A DNA stretch of 5,326 nt from Candidatus Nitrosopumilus sp. (GCA_029880665.1 JAOUNZ010000085.1:1-5326); one strand, 5' to 3'; numbered from the stretch's first letter, positions 1-5,326 are shown. The notes: generated by a model from the sequence alone, not told the origin. Translations and numbers: made by a program.

Positions 1-167
1 CATGCCAAAATGAATCTGGATGTCCTCGATGTACGTTTTCATACAGATGTGGAAACAACAATGAATATCTACACAAATACTCAGCATTAGAAATTCTAGA
101 GAGAATCAATAAAGGTGAGAAAACAGAATTAATCGATCCAACGGAGGGAGACAGACCTCTAGTATGA
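1..167 (+). CDS. C-terminal end of a COG1205-type DEAD/DEAH-box helicase (DUF1998-like Zn-binding tail), partial
   Basis: Frame 3 is open from the left edge to a TGA at 165-167 and gives about 54 residues. They begin with a cysteine cluster: Cys, then GCPRC, then RCGNNNEYLHKYSAL. The pattern C-x5-CPxC-x5-CGNxN-x2-LHKxxAL is, as I recall it, the hallmark of the C-terminal DUF1998 region of MrfA/YprA/Hrq1-like superfamily 2 helicases (COG1205), where four cysteines form a metal site in an ATP-dependent 3'-5' helicase linked to DNA repair. The remaining ~35 residues are a charged tail ending in RPLV. The helicase motor lies outside the window, so the assignment rests on this tail alone. The next gene starts 40 nt downstream on the same strand but has its own TATA-like box, so cotranscription is not implied. 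Confidence 0.68.
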   Translation, partial: CQNESGCPRCTFSYRCGNNNEYLHKYSALEILERINKGEKTELIDPTEGDRPLV

Positions 168-179
168 TATCAAAATGGG

Positions 180-187
180 ATAAATAT
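180..187 (+). promoter_or_regulatory. TATA-like box for the SDR gene
   Basis: The sequence ATAAATAT is centred about 25 nt before the ATG at 208. There is no purine-rich Shine-Dalgarno motif between them. This spacing is what a leaderless archaeal transcript would show, with transcription starting at or next to the start codon. Because the region is A/T-rich, a chance match cannot be excluded. Confidence 0.45.
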
Positions 188-207
188 GACAAAAATACAG
201 CATAAAT

Positions 208-1038
208 ATGAATAAGGTTGCACTAGTCACAGGTAGTTCATCTGGGATAGGACTAGAAACTGCGTTGGCTCTTGCAAGAGAAGGATATGATACATTTGCA
301 AGTGTAAGAGATATTAAAAAAGCGGGTGAATTGGAATATGCAGCAAAAAAAGAAAATCTCAAAATCAACGTAATCAAATTAGATGTAGACGAAGAAGAAT
401 CAATAATTATTGCAATAAAAAAAATAATGGAGGATAAAAAAAGGATAGATGTTTTAGTAAATAATGCAGGGTACGGGCAGTTTGGATGCACGGAAGATGT
501 ATCTGTAGAGGAATTTAGAAAACAATTTGAAACTAATTTTTTCAGCATTGTCAGAATTATTCAAGAAGTTGCGCCAATTATGAGAAATCAGAAATCAGGA
601 ATAATAGTAAACATTAGTTCAGTTGTAGGCAGATTGGGATTACCAGGATCTTCAGCATACATCAGTACAAAGTTTGCATTAGAAGGGTTAGGTGAGTGTC
701 TCAGATATGAATTGGGCCAGTTTGGAATTAAAACTACATTAATTGAGCCAGGTGTTATCAAAACAAATTTTTTCAATTCATTGAAAATCCCAGAATCAAA
801 TACAGATATCAAATACAAAGAATTAACAGATAACATTCTATCAGGTCTAAAAATGATGGTAGAGATGGGGACGCCTCCATCAGAAGTAGCCAAGGTAATT
901 TTAAAGGCAATCCATGATGACGAAATTTTGCCTAGATATATTGTAGGAACTGATGCAGCCATGTTTATGGAGGCAAAAAAGATGAAAACAGACCTGGAAT
1001 TCGAGAAATATATGAATAAAGAGCTATTTCCTAGATAG
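208..1038 (+). CDS. Classical short-chain dehydrogenase/reductase (SDR), probably NADP(H)-dependent
   Basis: This is a soluble 276-residue Rossmann-fold oxidoreductase interconverting an alcohol and a carbonyl; the substrate cannot be told from sequence. Visible motifs are the dinucleotide-binding TGSSSGIG (residues 8-15), Asp59 in LDV, NNAG (85-88), structural Asn110, catalytic Ser138 in NISS, and Tyr151/Lys155 in YISTK, followed by the PG motif (181-182) and Thr186. The catalytic Asn-Ser-Tyr-Lys tetrad is therefore complete. Arg34 after the second strand (SVRD) favours NADP(H) over NAD(H). Overall it most resembles the 17-beta-hydroxysteroid-dehydrogenase-like classical subgroup, but steroid activity should not be assumed. 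The length fits a classical SDR (~250) with a slightly longer C-terminus. The ATG at 208 is the first start after an in-frame TGA at 187 and has a well-placed TATA-like box. The topoisomerase gene follows after ~77 nt and shows no functional link. Confidence 0.9.
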   Translation: MNKVALVTGSSSGIGLETALALAREGYDTFASVRDIKKAGELEYAAKKENLKINVIKLDVDEEESIIIAIKKIMEDKKRIDVLVNNAGYGQFGCTEDVSVEEFRKQFETNFFSIVRIIQEVAPIMRNQKSGIIVNISSVVGRLGLPGSSAYISTKFALEGLGECLRYELGQFGIKTTLIEPGVIKTNFFNSLKIPESNTDIKYKELTDNILSGLKMMVEMGTPPSEVAKVILKAIHDDEILPRYIVGTDAAMFMEAKKMKTDLEFEKYMNKELFPR

Positions 1039-1068
1039 CATCACATTTGTACGTTAAATTGATATACA

Positions 1069-1077
1069 CATAAAATA
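1069..1077 (+). promoter_or_regulatory. Weak TATA-like box upstream of topoisomerase IB
   Basis: The stretch CATAAAATA lies 39-47 nt before the ATG at 1116 in the gap between the SDR and topoisomerase genes. It would place transcription start near 1100 and leave a very short leader. A second AT-rich candidate sits at about 1054-1066. Neither is strong, and the topoisomerase could instead be transcribed from the SDR promoter. Confidence 0.22.
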
Positions 1078-1115
1078 GAGTTTTTGTCAAAGTCCGCAAT
1101 TTTAAAGTGAAAAAA

Positions 1116-2783
1116 ATGAAATGGAAAACGCTACAACATAATGGAATCTTATTTCCTCCGGCATATGAGGCCCAAGGAATCAAGATAAAGATCAAAGAAG
1201 AGAGTGTCAATCTAGATCTAGATCAGGAAGAGATGGTTTACCAGTGGGCAAAAAAGAAAGACACGCCATATGTACAAGACAGAGTTTTTCAGAAAAACTT
1301 TACAGTAGATTTTGCAAAAACATTAGATCCCAGATTCAGAAAAATATCATATGAGGACATTGATTTTTCAAGTGCCTATGAAATAGTGGACAAAGAAAAA
1401 AGCATGAGGGAAATGATGACAAAAGAAGAAAAAAAATCCCTAGCTGTAAAAAGAAAAGAATTACGAGAGAAATTAAAAGCAAAATATGGAATTGCGATAA
1501 TGGATGGCAAAGAGGTTGAAGTTGGAAACTACATGGCTGAGCCTCCAGGAATATTCATTGGACGTGGAGAACATCCACTCAGAGGAAAATGGAAACCACG
1601 TGTGACTGCAAAAGATGTCACATTAAATCTTGGAAAAGAAGCAAACATTCCAGAAGGCAATTGGGGCAAGATAATTCATGACAAAGATTCAATGTGGTTA
1701 GCCAGTTGGATGGATTTCCTTACACAAAAGAGAAAGTATGTCTGGCTTGCAGACACTGCAGGATTAAAACAAGACAGAGACAAAGAGAAATACGAAAAAG
1801 CAGTAAAACTAGCAAAAGAAATCGACAAGATTAAAGAAAGAATTGTAAAAGATATGAAAAGCAATGATCTAAAAATTAGCAGAATTGCTACTGCGTGTTA
1901 TTTGATTTATAGAACTGCCATGAGAGTAGGCGACGAAAAGGATCCAGATGAAGCAGATACTGTAGGTGCAACAACGCTCAGAAAAGAACACATCAAAATT
2001 ACACCAAGTGCAATTGAGTTTGACTTTCTAGGTAAAGACAGTGTAAGATGGCAAGAGAAAGTGATAGCTGAAGGCCACGATAAACAATTCCAAGAAAACC
2101 TAAAGAAACTAGTTGAAAACAAGAAACCGAAAGACGAGATTTTTGACGGCATCACTTCAAGACATGTCAATGCATATTATTCTAGTATTGTGAAGGGACT
2201 AACTGCCAAAGTATTCAGAACATACCTTGCAACTACAGTTGTCAAAGATTACCTTGTAAAGCATGACAATATCAAAAATAAAACAGCAAACGAGAAATTG
2301 TATCATGCAAAATTGGCAAACCTTGAAGCTGCAATGATGTGTAATCACAAGAGAACCATTCCAAAGACATTCGAGCAGGCATTAGAAAAGAAAAGAGACA
2401 CTCTTAAAAAAATAGAGAAAGAGGAATCTTGGAAGAAAACCCAAGAAATGCTGAGAAAGGCCGAGGCAGTTCAAACAAATACAGATGCTCAGAAAAAGGC
2501 AAAAGAAAAGAAAATCAAAATGCTGAATGAACAAATTAAAAAACAGAAGCAAAAGCACAAAGAACGAGTTGAGAAATTAGAATTGCAGATTGATCTATCA
2601 GAGAAAACTAAAGATTACAACATCGGGACATCTCTGAGAAATTACATAGATCCTCGTGTTTTCAAGGCGTGGACAGAGGAGGTTGGTGCCGAATGGGAAA
2701 AATTGTACACGTCTGCATTACAAAAAAAATTCCTTTGGGTCAGAGATGAGGATGTAAATTGGAGCAATTTAAAGGAAAATTAG
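1116..2783 (+). CDS. DNA topoisomerase IB, eukaryotic type
   Basis: The enzyme relaxes supercoiled DNA without ATP by nicking one strand through a 3'-phosphotyrosyl intermediate. From the ATG at 1116 it is 555 residues and follows human TOP1 core, linker and C-terminal domains in order, but lacks TOP1's long disordered N-terminus. Family landmarks are WKTLQHNGILFPPAYE near the start and GRGEHPLRGKWKPR (149-162). The catalytic set is complete: Arg270 (AMRVGDEK), Lys307 (FLGKDSVR), Arg368 (GLTAKVFRTY), His411 (CNHKR) and Tyr510 (LRNYIDPR). A Lys/Glu-rich coiled-coil linker occupies about 420-500, and the protein ends with a WVRDEDV-type C-terminal segment. Start choice: an in-frame GTG at 1107 would add three residues (MKK); neither start has a ribosome site, and I prefer the ATG. 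Topoisomerase IB of this kind is an established feature of Thaumarchaeota. The tRNA gene begins 37 nt after the stop. Confidence 0.95.
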   Translation: MKWKTLQHNGILFPPAYEAQGIKIKIKEESVNLDLDQEEMVYQWAKKKDTPYVQDRVFQKNFTVDFAKTLDPRFRKISYEDIDFSSAYEIVDKEKSMREMMTKEEKKSLAVKRKELREKLKAKYGIAIMDGKEVEVGNYMAEPPGIFIGRGEHPLRGKWKPRVTAKDVTLNLGKEANIPEGNWGKIIHDKDSMWLASWMDFLTQKRKYVWLADTAGLKQDRDKEKYEKAVKLAKEIDKIKERIVKDMKSNDLKISRIATACYLIYRTAMRVGDEKDPDEADTVGATTLRKEHIKITPSAIEFDFLGKDSVRWQEKVIAEGHDKQFQENLKKLVENKKPKDEIFDGITSRHVNAYYSSIVKGLTAKVFRTYLATTVVKDYLVKHDNIKNKTANEKLYHAKLANLEAAMMCNHKRTIPKTFEQALEKKRDTLKKIEKEESWKKTQEMLRKAEAVQTNTDAQKKAKEKKIKMLNEQIKKQKQKHKERVEKLELQIDLSEKTKDYNIGTSLRNYIDPRVFKAWTEEVGAEWEKLYTSALQKKFLWVRDEDVNWSNLKEN

Positions 2784-2787
2784 AATC

Positions 2788-2795
2788 ATTTAATT
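2788..2795 (+). promoter_or_regulatory. TATA-like box for tRNA-Met
   Basis: ATTTAATT begins 4 nt after the topoisomerase stop and is centred about 29 nt before the first tRNA base. This fits transcription starting just upstream of the tRNA. The T-run at 2803-2807 could at the same time act as a T-rich terminator for the topoisomerase transcript. Confidence 0.4.
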
Positions 2796-2820
2796 TCTCA
2801 AATTTTTAGGTATTAACTAT

Positions 2821-2935
2821 GCCGGGGTAGCTCAGCCTGGTTAGAGTGCCAGTTCAATTGGTAATCTCTAACGGTTCTCCAACTAAGGCAATACTCATAA
2901 TCTGGAGGTCGCGAGTTCGAAACTCGCCCCCGGCA
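2821..2935 (+). tRNA. Elongator tRNA-Met (anticodon CAU) with a 40-nt non-canonical intron
   Basis: Acceptor strands GCCGGGG (2821-2827) and CCCCGGC (2928-2934) pair perfectly, with discriminator A at 2935. No CCA is encoded (the next bases are CAC). The D-arm uses GCTC (2830-2833) with GAGT (2844-2847) and includes one G-U pair. The T-arm is GCGAG, loop TTCGAAA, CTCGC (2911-2927). Removing 2853-2892 gives anticodon stem CCAGA/TCTGG with loop CTCATAA, anticodon CAT (2896-2898), variable loop AGGTC and a 75-nt mature tRNA. The GCCGGGG acceptor matches archaeal elongator Met. Initiator tRNA usually starts AGCGGGG and has three G-C pairs in the anticodon stem, which is not seen here. The tRNA-Ile2 alternative, whose CAU wobble C would be modified to agmatidine, is less likely but not fully excluded. 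Confidence 0.93.
2853..2892 (+). other. tRNA-Met intron between positions 30 and 31, with bulge-helix-bulge motif
   Basis: A 40-nt intron interrupts the anticodon stem rather than the usual 37/38 site. The boundaries come from the requirement for a paired base at position 31 and from a readable BHB. The central 4-bp helix is TGCC (2847-2850) with GGCA (2887-2890). The 3-nt bulges are AGT (2851-2853) and ATA (2891-2893), each cut after its second base. The outer helix is GAG (2844-2846) with CTC (2894-2896). The inner helix is imperfect: T2854-A2886, mismatches, then TTGG (2858-2861) with CCAA (2879-2882). Splicing would use the archaeal tRNA endonuclease and RtcB ligase. Thaumarchaeal and crenarchaeal endonucleases are known to accept non-canonical positions. 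Confidence 0.85.
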
Positions 2936-2942
2936 CACATAA

Positions 2943-3090
2943 TTGTGTTCAATACCACCCTACGTATCTACTGCTATTGAATCAGAAACAGGTTTTTCGA
3001 GGCAAAAATGCAGTTCATGACTATGAAAAATTGATGAAGGAGATTCACAACCAAATTCAAAATGAATTGTCAGAGAAAAATATAATCTGA
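2943..3090 (+). pseudogene. Possible small protein gene disrupted by a one-base frameshift
   Basis: I do not recognise this protein. Two overlapping frames each look coding for part of the stretch. The first runs from a TTG at 2943 and reads SIPPYVSTAIESETGFSRQ before stopping at 3018-3020. The frame one base further reads AVHDYEKLMKEIHNQ and continues through NELSEKNII to a TGA at 3088. Removing one A from the A5 run at 3004-3008 joins them into a single ~49-residue, helix-prone polypeptide. It lies only 7 nt after the tRNA and has no good start codon, so it may be a gene remnant, a sequencing error, or chance. If intact, the second frame alone could start at TTG 2977 and make 37 residues. 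Confidence 0.3.
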
Positions 3091-3115
3091 TTCATAAATA
3101 TGACATGGAGATGGT

Positions 3116-3140
3116 AAAAATTCAATCAAGCTCAATTTTT
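3116..3140. terminator. Inverted repeat with T-tracts on both strands, possible bidirectional terminator
   Basis: The 7-bp arms AAAAATT (3116-3122) and AATTTTT (3134-3140) flank an 11-nt loop. Each strand ends its arm in a run of T. It sits between the plus-strand tRNA/small ORF and the stop of the minus-strand channel gene (3147), exactly where two converging transcription units should end. Archaeal termination relies mainly on T-rich tracts, so the T-runs may matter more than the A/T-only stem. Confidence 0.4.
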
Positions 3141-3146
3141 CCATAA

Positions 3147-3950
3147 TTACAGATCTGATATTTTTTTACCACAATGTGGACATTCATTATCTTTTTGAGA
3201 TCTTTTCTTTCTAAGTTCTTCAGTAAAAGCAGATGCCATAATGCCTGTTGGGATTGCATATACTGCAATCCCAAGTATGGCAACTCCTGCACCAATAATT
3301 TTTCCAGTTACAGTAACTGGATATACATCACCATAACCTATCGTGGTAAGTGTAATTACTCCCCACCACATAGATGACGGAATACTGGAAAATAACTCAG
3401 GTTGTGTTTCGTGTTCTGCGTAATACATCAAACAAGATGCAAGTATCAAGAAGATAAATAGAATAAAAAATGCTACTGCTAAATCTCCTGCTTTAGATTT
3501 AAATACATTACCAAATGTATGCATTGGATCAGAGTATCTTGCAAGCTTGAATAATCTAAACAGCCTCAAGAGTCTAATTATTCGGATGAATCTAGTATCT
3601 ACTATTACAAAGGGTAAGAAGAAGGGCAGTATTGCAGCTAAATCAACTAACATCATAGGAGTGACTAAAAATCTAATTGTGCCATACTTGGAATTGTGAT
3701 ATTTCGGATTTAAGTTACAAACAATTATTCTCCCCGCATATTCAGTAGTAAAAACAACTACTGAAAATATTTCAAATGGAGTAAACAGATAACCATATTC
3801 GTCTAAAACAGTCTCTTCTGTTTCAATTATTGCAACTAGGACATTTACAACAATTAGAGATATGATAAAAATCTGAAAACTTTTTGTAATTTTATCATTA
3901 GTAGTACCTTCAAGAGTATCATATACTCGTTGCAATATTTTAGTTGTCAC
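3147..3950 (-). CDS. Six-TM voltage-gated potassium channel (KvAP/bacterial Kv-like)
   Basis: This is a 267-residue membrane subunit that should form tetrameric K+-selective channels. Membrane segments are S1 ~22-43, S2 ~56-79, S3 ~97-115, S4 ~118-139, S5 ~155-178 and S6 ~213-242. S4 carries a textbook voltage-sensor series at every third residue: R120, R123, R126, R129, R132, K135 and R138. Acidic partners are E60 and E70 in S2 and D103 in S3. The pore helix leads into the K+ selectivity filter TTIGYGD (202-208), and S6 has a small-residue-rich AIPTGIMAS stretch. The short tail contains CPHCGKK (C257, C260). The start is the GTG at 3948-3950: no in-frame ATG lies near it, a nearby CAT is out of frame, and a TATA-like box is suitably placed. 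A TTG five codons in is an alternative. The upstream neighbour on the same strand is a CorA transporter, 132 nt away. Confidence 0.94.
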   Translation of the reverse strand: MTTKILQRVYDTLEGTTNDKITKSFQIFIISLIVVNVLVAIIETEETVLDEYGYLFTPFEIFSVVVFTTEYAGRIIVCNLNPKYHNSKYGTIRFLVTPMMLVDLAAILPFFLPFVIVDTRFIRIIRLLRLFRLFKLARYSDPMHTFGNVFKSKAGDLAVAFFILFIFLILASCLMYYAEHETQPELFSSIPSSMWWGVITLTTIGYGDVYPVTVTGKIIGAGVAILGIAVYAIPTGIMASAFTEELRKKRSQKDNECPHCGKKISDL

Positions 3951-3975
3951 AACATTATTGTGAATAATCTAAGGG

Positions 3976-3983
3976 TTTTAAAC
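3976..3983 (-). promoter_or_regulatory. TATA-like box for the potassium channel gene
   Basis: On the minus strand the sequence reads GTTTAAAA, centred about 29 nt before the GTG start at 3950. There is no Shine-Dalgarno motif in between. It supports the GTG start, a nearly leaderless transcript, and transcription independent of the upstream CorA gene. Confidence 0.42.
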
Positions 3984-4013
3984 AGTTGTTGTTTAGATCT
4001 TAGGCCATATTTT

Positions 4014-4085
4014 GGATCATGATTGTTTTCAAATTTAACTTATCATATAGAATTCAGGATGGATAACATGATTGTTTTAGATTTA
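4014..4085. repeat. Imperfect direct repeat (two ~24-nt copies) ending at the CorA stop codon
   Basis: Copy one spans 4014-4037 and copy two 4061-4085. Both contain the identical 12-mer CATGATTGTTTT (4018-4029 and 4067-4078), preceded by GGAT and followed by a near-identical A/G-ATTTA tail. Copy two includes the TAA stop codon of the CorA gene, and copy one lies within the CorA-channel intergenic gap. It may be a small local duplication of the CorA 3' end or paired regulatory sites; neither is demonstrated. Confidence 0.5.
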
Positions 4086-5326
4086 GAACCATTTCTTTTT
4101 TTTAAACCATGCAATCATCATACCAGAAATTGCAGCCATTCCAATCAGCATGGCAAAATAACTTCCCTTCCATTCTAATTCAGGCACATAAGAAAAATTT
4201 GTCCCATATATCCCAGCTATGAATGTGATTGGGATGAAGATGGCTGCAATTATTGTGAGTGTCTTCATCACCTCATTCATACGGTTACTAACACTGGACA
4301 GATAAGTGTCCAATAACCCTCCAATCACATCACGCAAGCCTTCTATGGTATCAATAACCTGAATTACATGATTATAGACGTCTCTCAGATAAGGCCTAGT
4401 GTTATTTGAAACGAAAAGTGTAGAATCACGCCCAAGAAAATCTACGATTTCACGTGCAGGCCAAATTGATTTTCTCAGAGAGATCATTCGACGTTTCAAT
4501 GTTTGAATTGTTTGCATAGTGCCAGATGTAGGGTTTTGCATCAATTCATCTTCCAAATCCTCTGTAATGTCGCCAATTTTTTCAATTACTAGAAAGTAAC
4601 TGTCTATTATTGCATCAATTATGGCATAAGTAAGATAATCGCTTTTGAGATCCCGTATGGTACCGCTCTTGCTTCTTAGTCGTTTTCTGATCTGATCAAA
4701 AAAATCAGCTTCAATTTCTTGAAATGTTATTACATAATTTTCACCCAAAATTATAGAGATTTGCTCCAAGTCCAGATCTCCCGTATCAAAATCATAATGA
4801 GGCATCTTTAACATTATCAACAAATATTTATCAGAGACTTCGATTGATGGTCGTAGTTCAGTATTCATAATGTTTGCTTGATGGAGCGGATGAATTTCAA
4901 AACTATTTCCAAATGACTCCATAATTTTAGGATCATGTATACCTATCACATTAATCCATGTAACAGGGGGTTTGTTTTTAGATTTTAGGCAATCCTCAAT
5001 TTGAACATCATTTGCTTCAGTAATTGCTTCAGCATCATACTCGATCATATCTATTCTAATATCTTCTACTTTTCTTTCTCCAACATGAATTAATGCACCT
5101 GGGCTTTGGCCTATGGTGTCAGATAACAAGGTTTTTTCAGCTTTTGTGATATTCATAATACGTTTAATTCTCGTGATGTCTTGAAGGCCAATATCTTTTG
5201 TAATTTCTTTGACTCTGGAAATTTTACCGGTTATAGCCACTATTACAAATCCAGTCAAAATTGAAAACAACATACTAAGATAAAGCGGGACATAATTTCC
5301 TTCATCAGCTGCTTCAGAGATTGCTT
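4083..5326 (-). CDS. corA: CorA-family divalent-cation (Mg2+/Co2+) transporter with N-terminal extension, 5' end beyond window
   Basis: This is a pentameric inner-membrane metal channel family. From the ATG at 5273 (396 residues) the body follows Thermotoga maritima CorA closely: PGALIHVG (59-65), TWINVIGIHD (105-114), IHPL (127-130), RPSIEVSDKYLLIMLKM (141-157), SYFLVIEKIGD (225-235), LRKSIWPAREI (266-276), LRDVYNHVIQ (296-305), and pore-lining LLDTYLSSVSN (320-330). These are followed by TM1 ~337-356, the signature loop, PELEW (364-368), TM2 ~371-390 and the basic tail KKKKWF. The signature is GTN (357-359), not GMN. Homology to ~350-residue CorAs would put the start near the ATG at 5156 (357 residues). 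However, the frame stays open with coding-like composition through a hydrophobic segment (about residues 1-16) and on to the right edge, so I annotate it as partial at its 5' end. ATG 5273 and ATG 5156 are the alternative starts. Confidence 0.88.
   Translation of the reverse strand, partial: AISEAADEGNYVPLYLSMLFSILTGFVIVAITGKISRVKEITKDIGLQDITRIKRIMNITKAEKTLLSDTIGQSPGALIHVGERKVEDIRIDMIEYDAEAITEANDVQIEDCLKSKNKPPVTWINVIGIHDPKIMESFGNSFEIHPLHQANIMNTELRPSIEVSDKYLLIMLKMPHYDFDTGDLDLEQISIILGENYVITFQEIEADFFDQIRKRLRSKSGTIRDLKSDYLTYAIIDAIIDSYFLVIEKIGDITEDLEDELMQNPTSGTMQTIQTLKRRMISLRKSIWPAREIVDFLGRDSTLFVSNNTRPYLRDVYNHVIQVIDTIEGLRDVIGGLLDTYLSSVSNRMNEVMKTLTIIAAIFIPITFIAGIYGTNFSYVPELEWKGSYFAMLIGMAAISGMMIAWFKKKKWF

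Noticed and set aside
159..548. 129-codon open frame on the minus strand
   Set aside because: It lies opposite the SDR gene, whose complete set of catalytic motifs shows which frame is real; the product is low-complexity and Ser/Ile/Phe-rich, typical of an antisense shadow.
588..962. 124-codon open frame on the minus strand
   Set aside because: Fully antisense to the SDR gene, with no recognisable motif.
1107..1115. GTG start at 1107 for topoisomerase IB
   Set aside because: It adds only MKK before the ATG, has no ribosome site or well-spaced TATA box, and the family homology begins at WKTL; it cannot be strictly excluded.
1676..2170. Two open frames on the minus strand (1676-1864 and 1907-2170)
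   Set aside because: Both are antisense to the topoisomerase catalytic core and give Ser/Phe/Leu-rich sequence without domains.
2821..2935. Initiator tRNA-Met or tRNA-Ile2 identity
   Set aside because: The GCCGGGG acceptor and CCAGA/TCTGG anticodon stem fit elongator Met; the initiator hallmarks (A-U at the acceptor start, three G-C pairs in the anticodon stem) are absent.
2936..3146. Integrated element attached at the tRNA 3' end
   Set aside because: No second copy of the tRNA 3' end (attachment repeat) and no integrase are present in the window; the broken ORF alone is not enough evidence.
3174..3377. 67-codon open frame on the plus strand
   Set aside because: Antisense to the K+ channel C-terminal half, which has an intact selectivity filter and S6; the Cys/Asn-rich product looks non-coding.
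1..5326. CRISPR array, insertion sequence, phage or defence system
   Set aside because: No regularly spaced repeats, terminal inverted repeats, transposase, integrase or defence-type domains were seen; nearly all bases are explained by chromosomal genes.

Overview
The window looks like chromosomal DNA of an ammonia-oxidising-type thaumarchaeon (Nitrosopumilus-like). Four observations support this: very low G+C content; a topoisomerase IB of the eukaryotic type, which among archaea is known from Thaumarchaeota and relatives; a tRNA gene with a bulge-helix-bulge intron at a non-canonical position; and TATA-like boxes about 25-30 nt before start codons with no Shine-Dalgarno sites. The lineage is inferred; no species can be named from sequence reading alone.

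Layout. Plus strand, 1-2935: the last ~54 codons of a COG1205-type DEAD/DEAH helicase (Zn-binding Cys cluster, 1-167); a classical short-chain dehydrogenase/reductase (208-1038); DNA topoisomerase IB (about 1116-2783); and elongator tRNA-Met(CAU) with a 40-nt intron (2821-2935). Just after the tRNA, 2943-3090 holds what looks like a small protein broken by a one-base frameshift in an A5 run. Minus strand, 3147-5326: a six-TM voltage-gated K+ channel (3147-3950) and a CorA-family divalent-cation transporter (4083 to the right edge). The two strands converge at 3091-3146, where an inverted repeat with T-tracts in both directions could stop transcription from both sides.

Working together. The plus-strand genes are mostly DNA/RNA housekeeping (helicase, topoisomerase, tRNA) plus one redox enzyme. 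The two minus-strand genes are both ion-transport proteins, but the channel has its own promoter-like box, so a shared operon is not needed. I see no mobile element, CRISPR array, phage gene or defence system.

The points most worth a second look are: the CorA reading frame, which runs without a stop past the normal CorA N-terminus, through an extra membrane segment, to the window edge; CorA's substituted signature (GTN for GMN) and a lost regulatory metal ligand; the 30/31 tRNA intron with a readable BHB motif; and the frameshifted ORF beside the tRNA.
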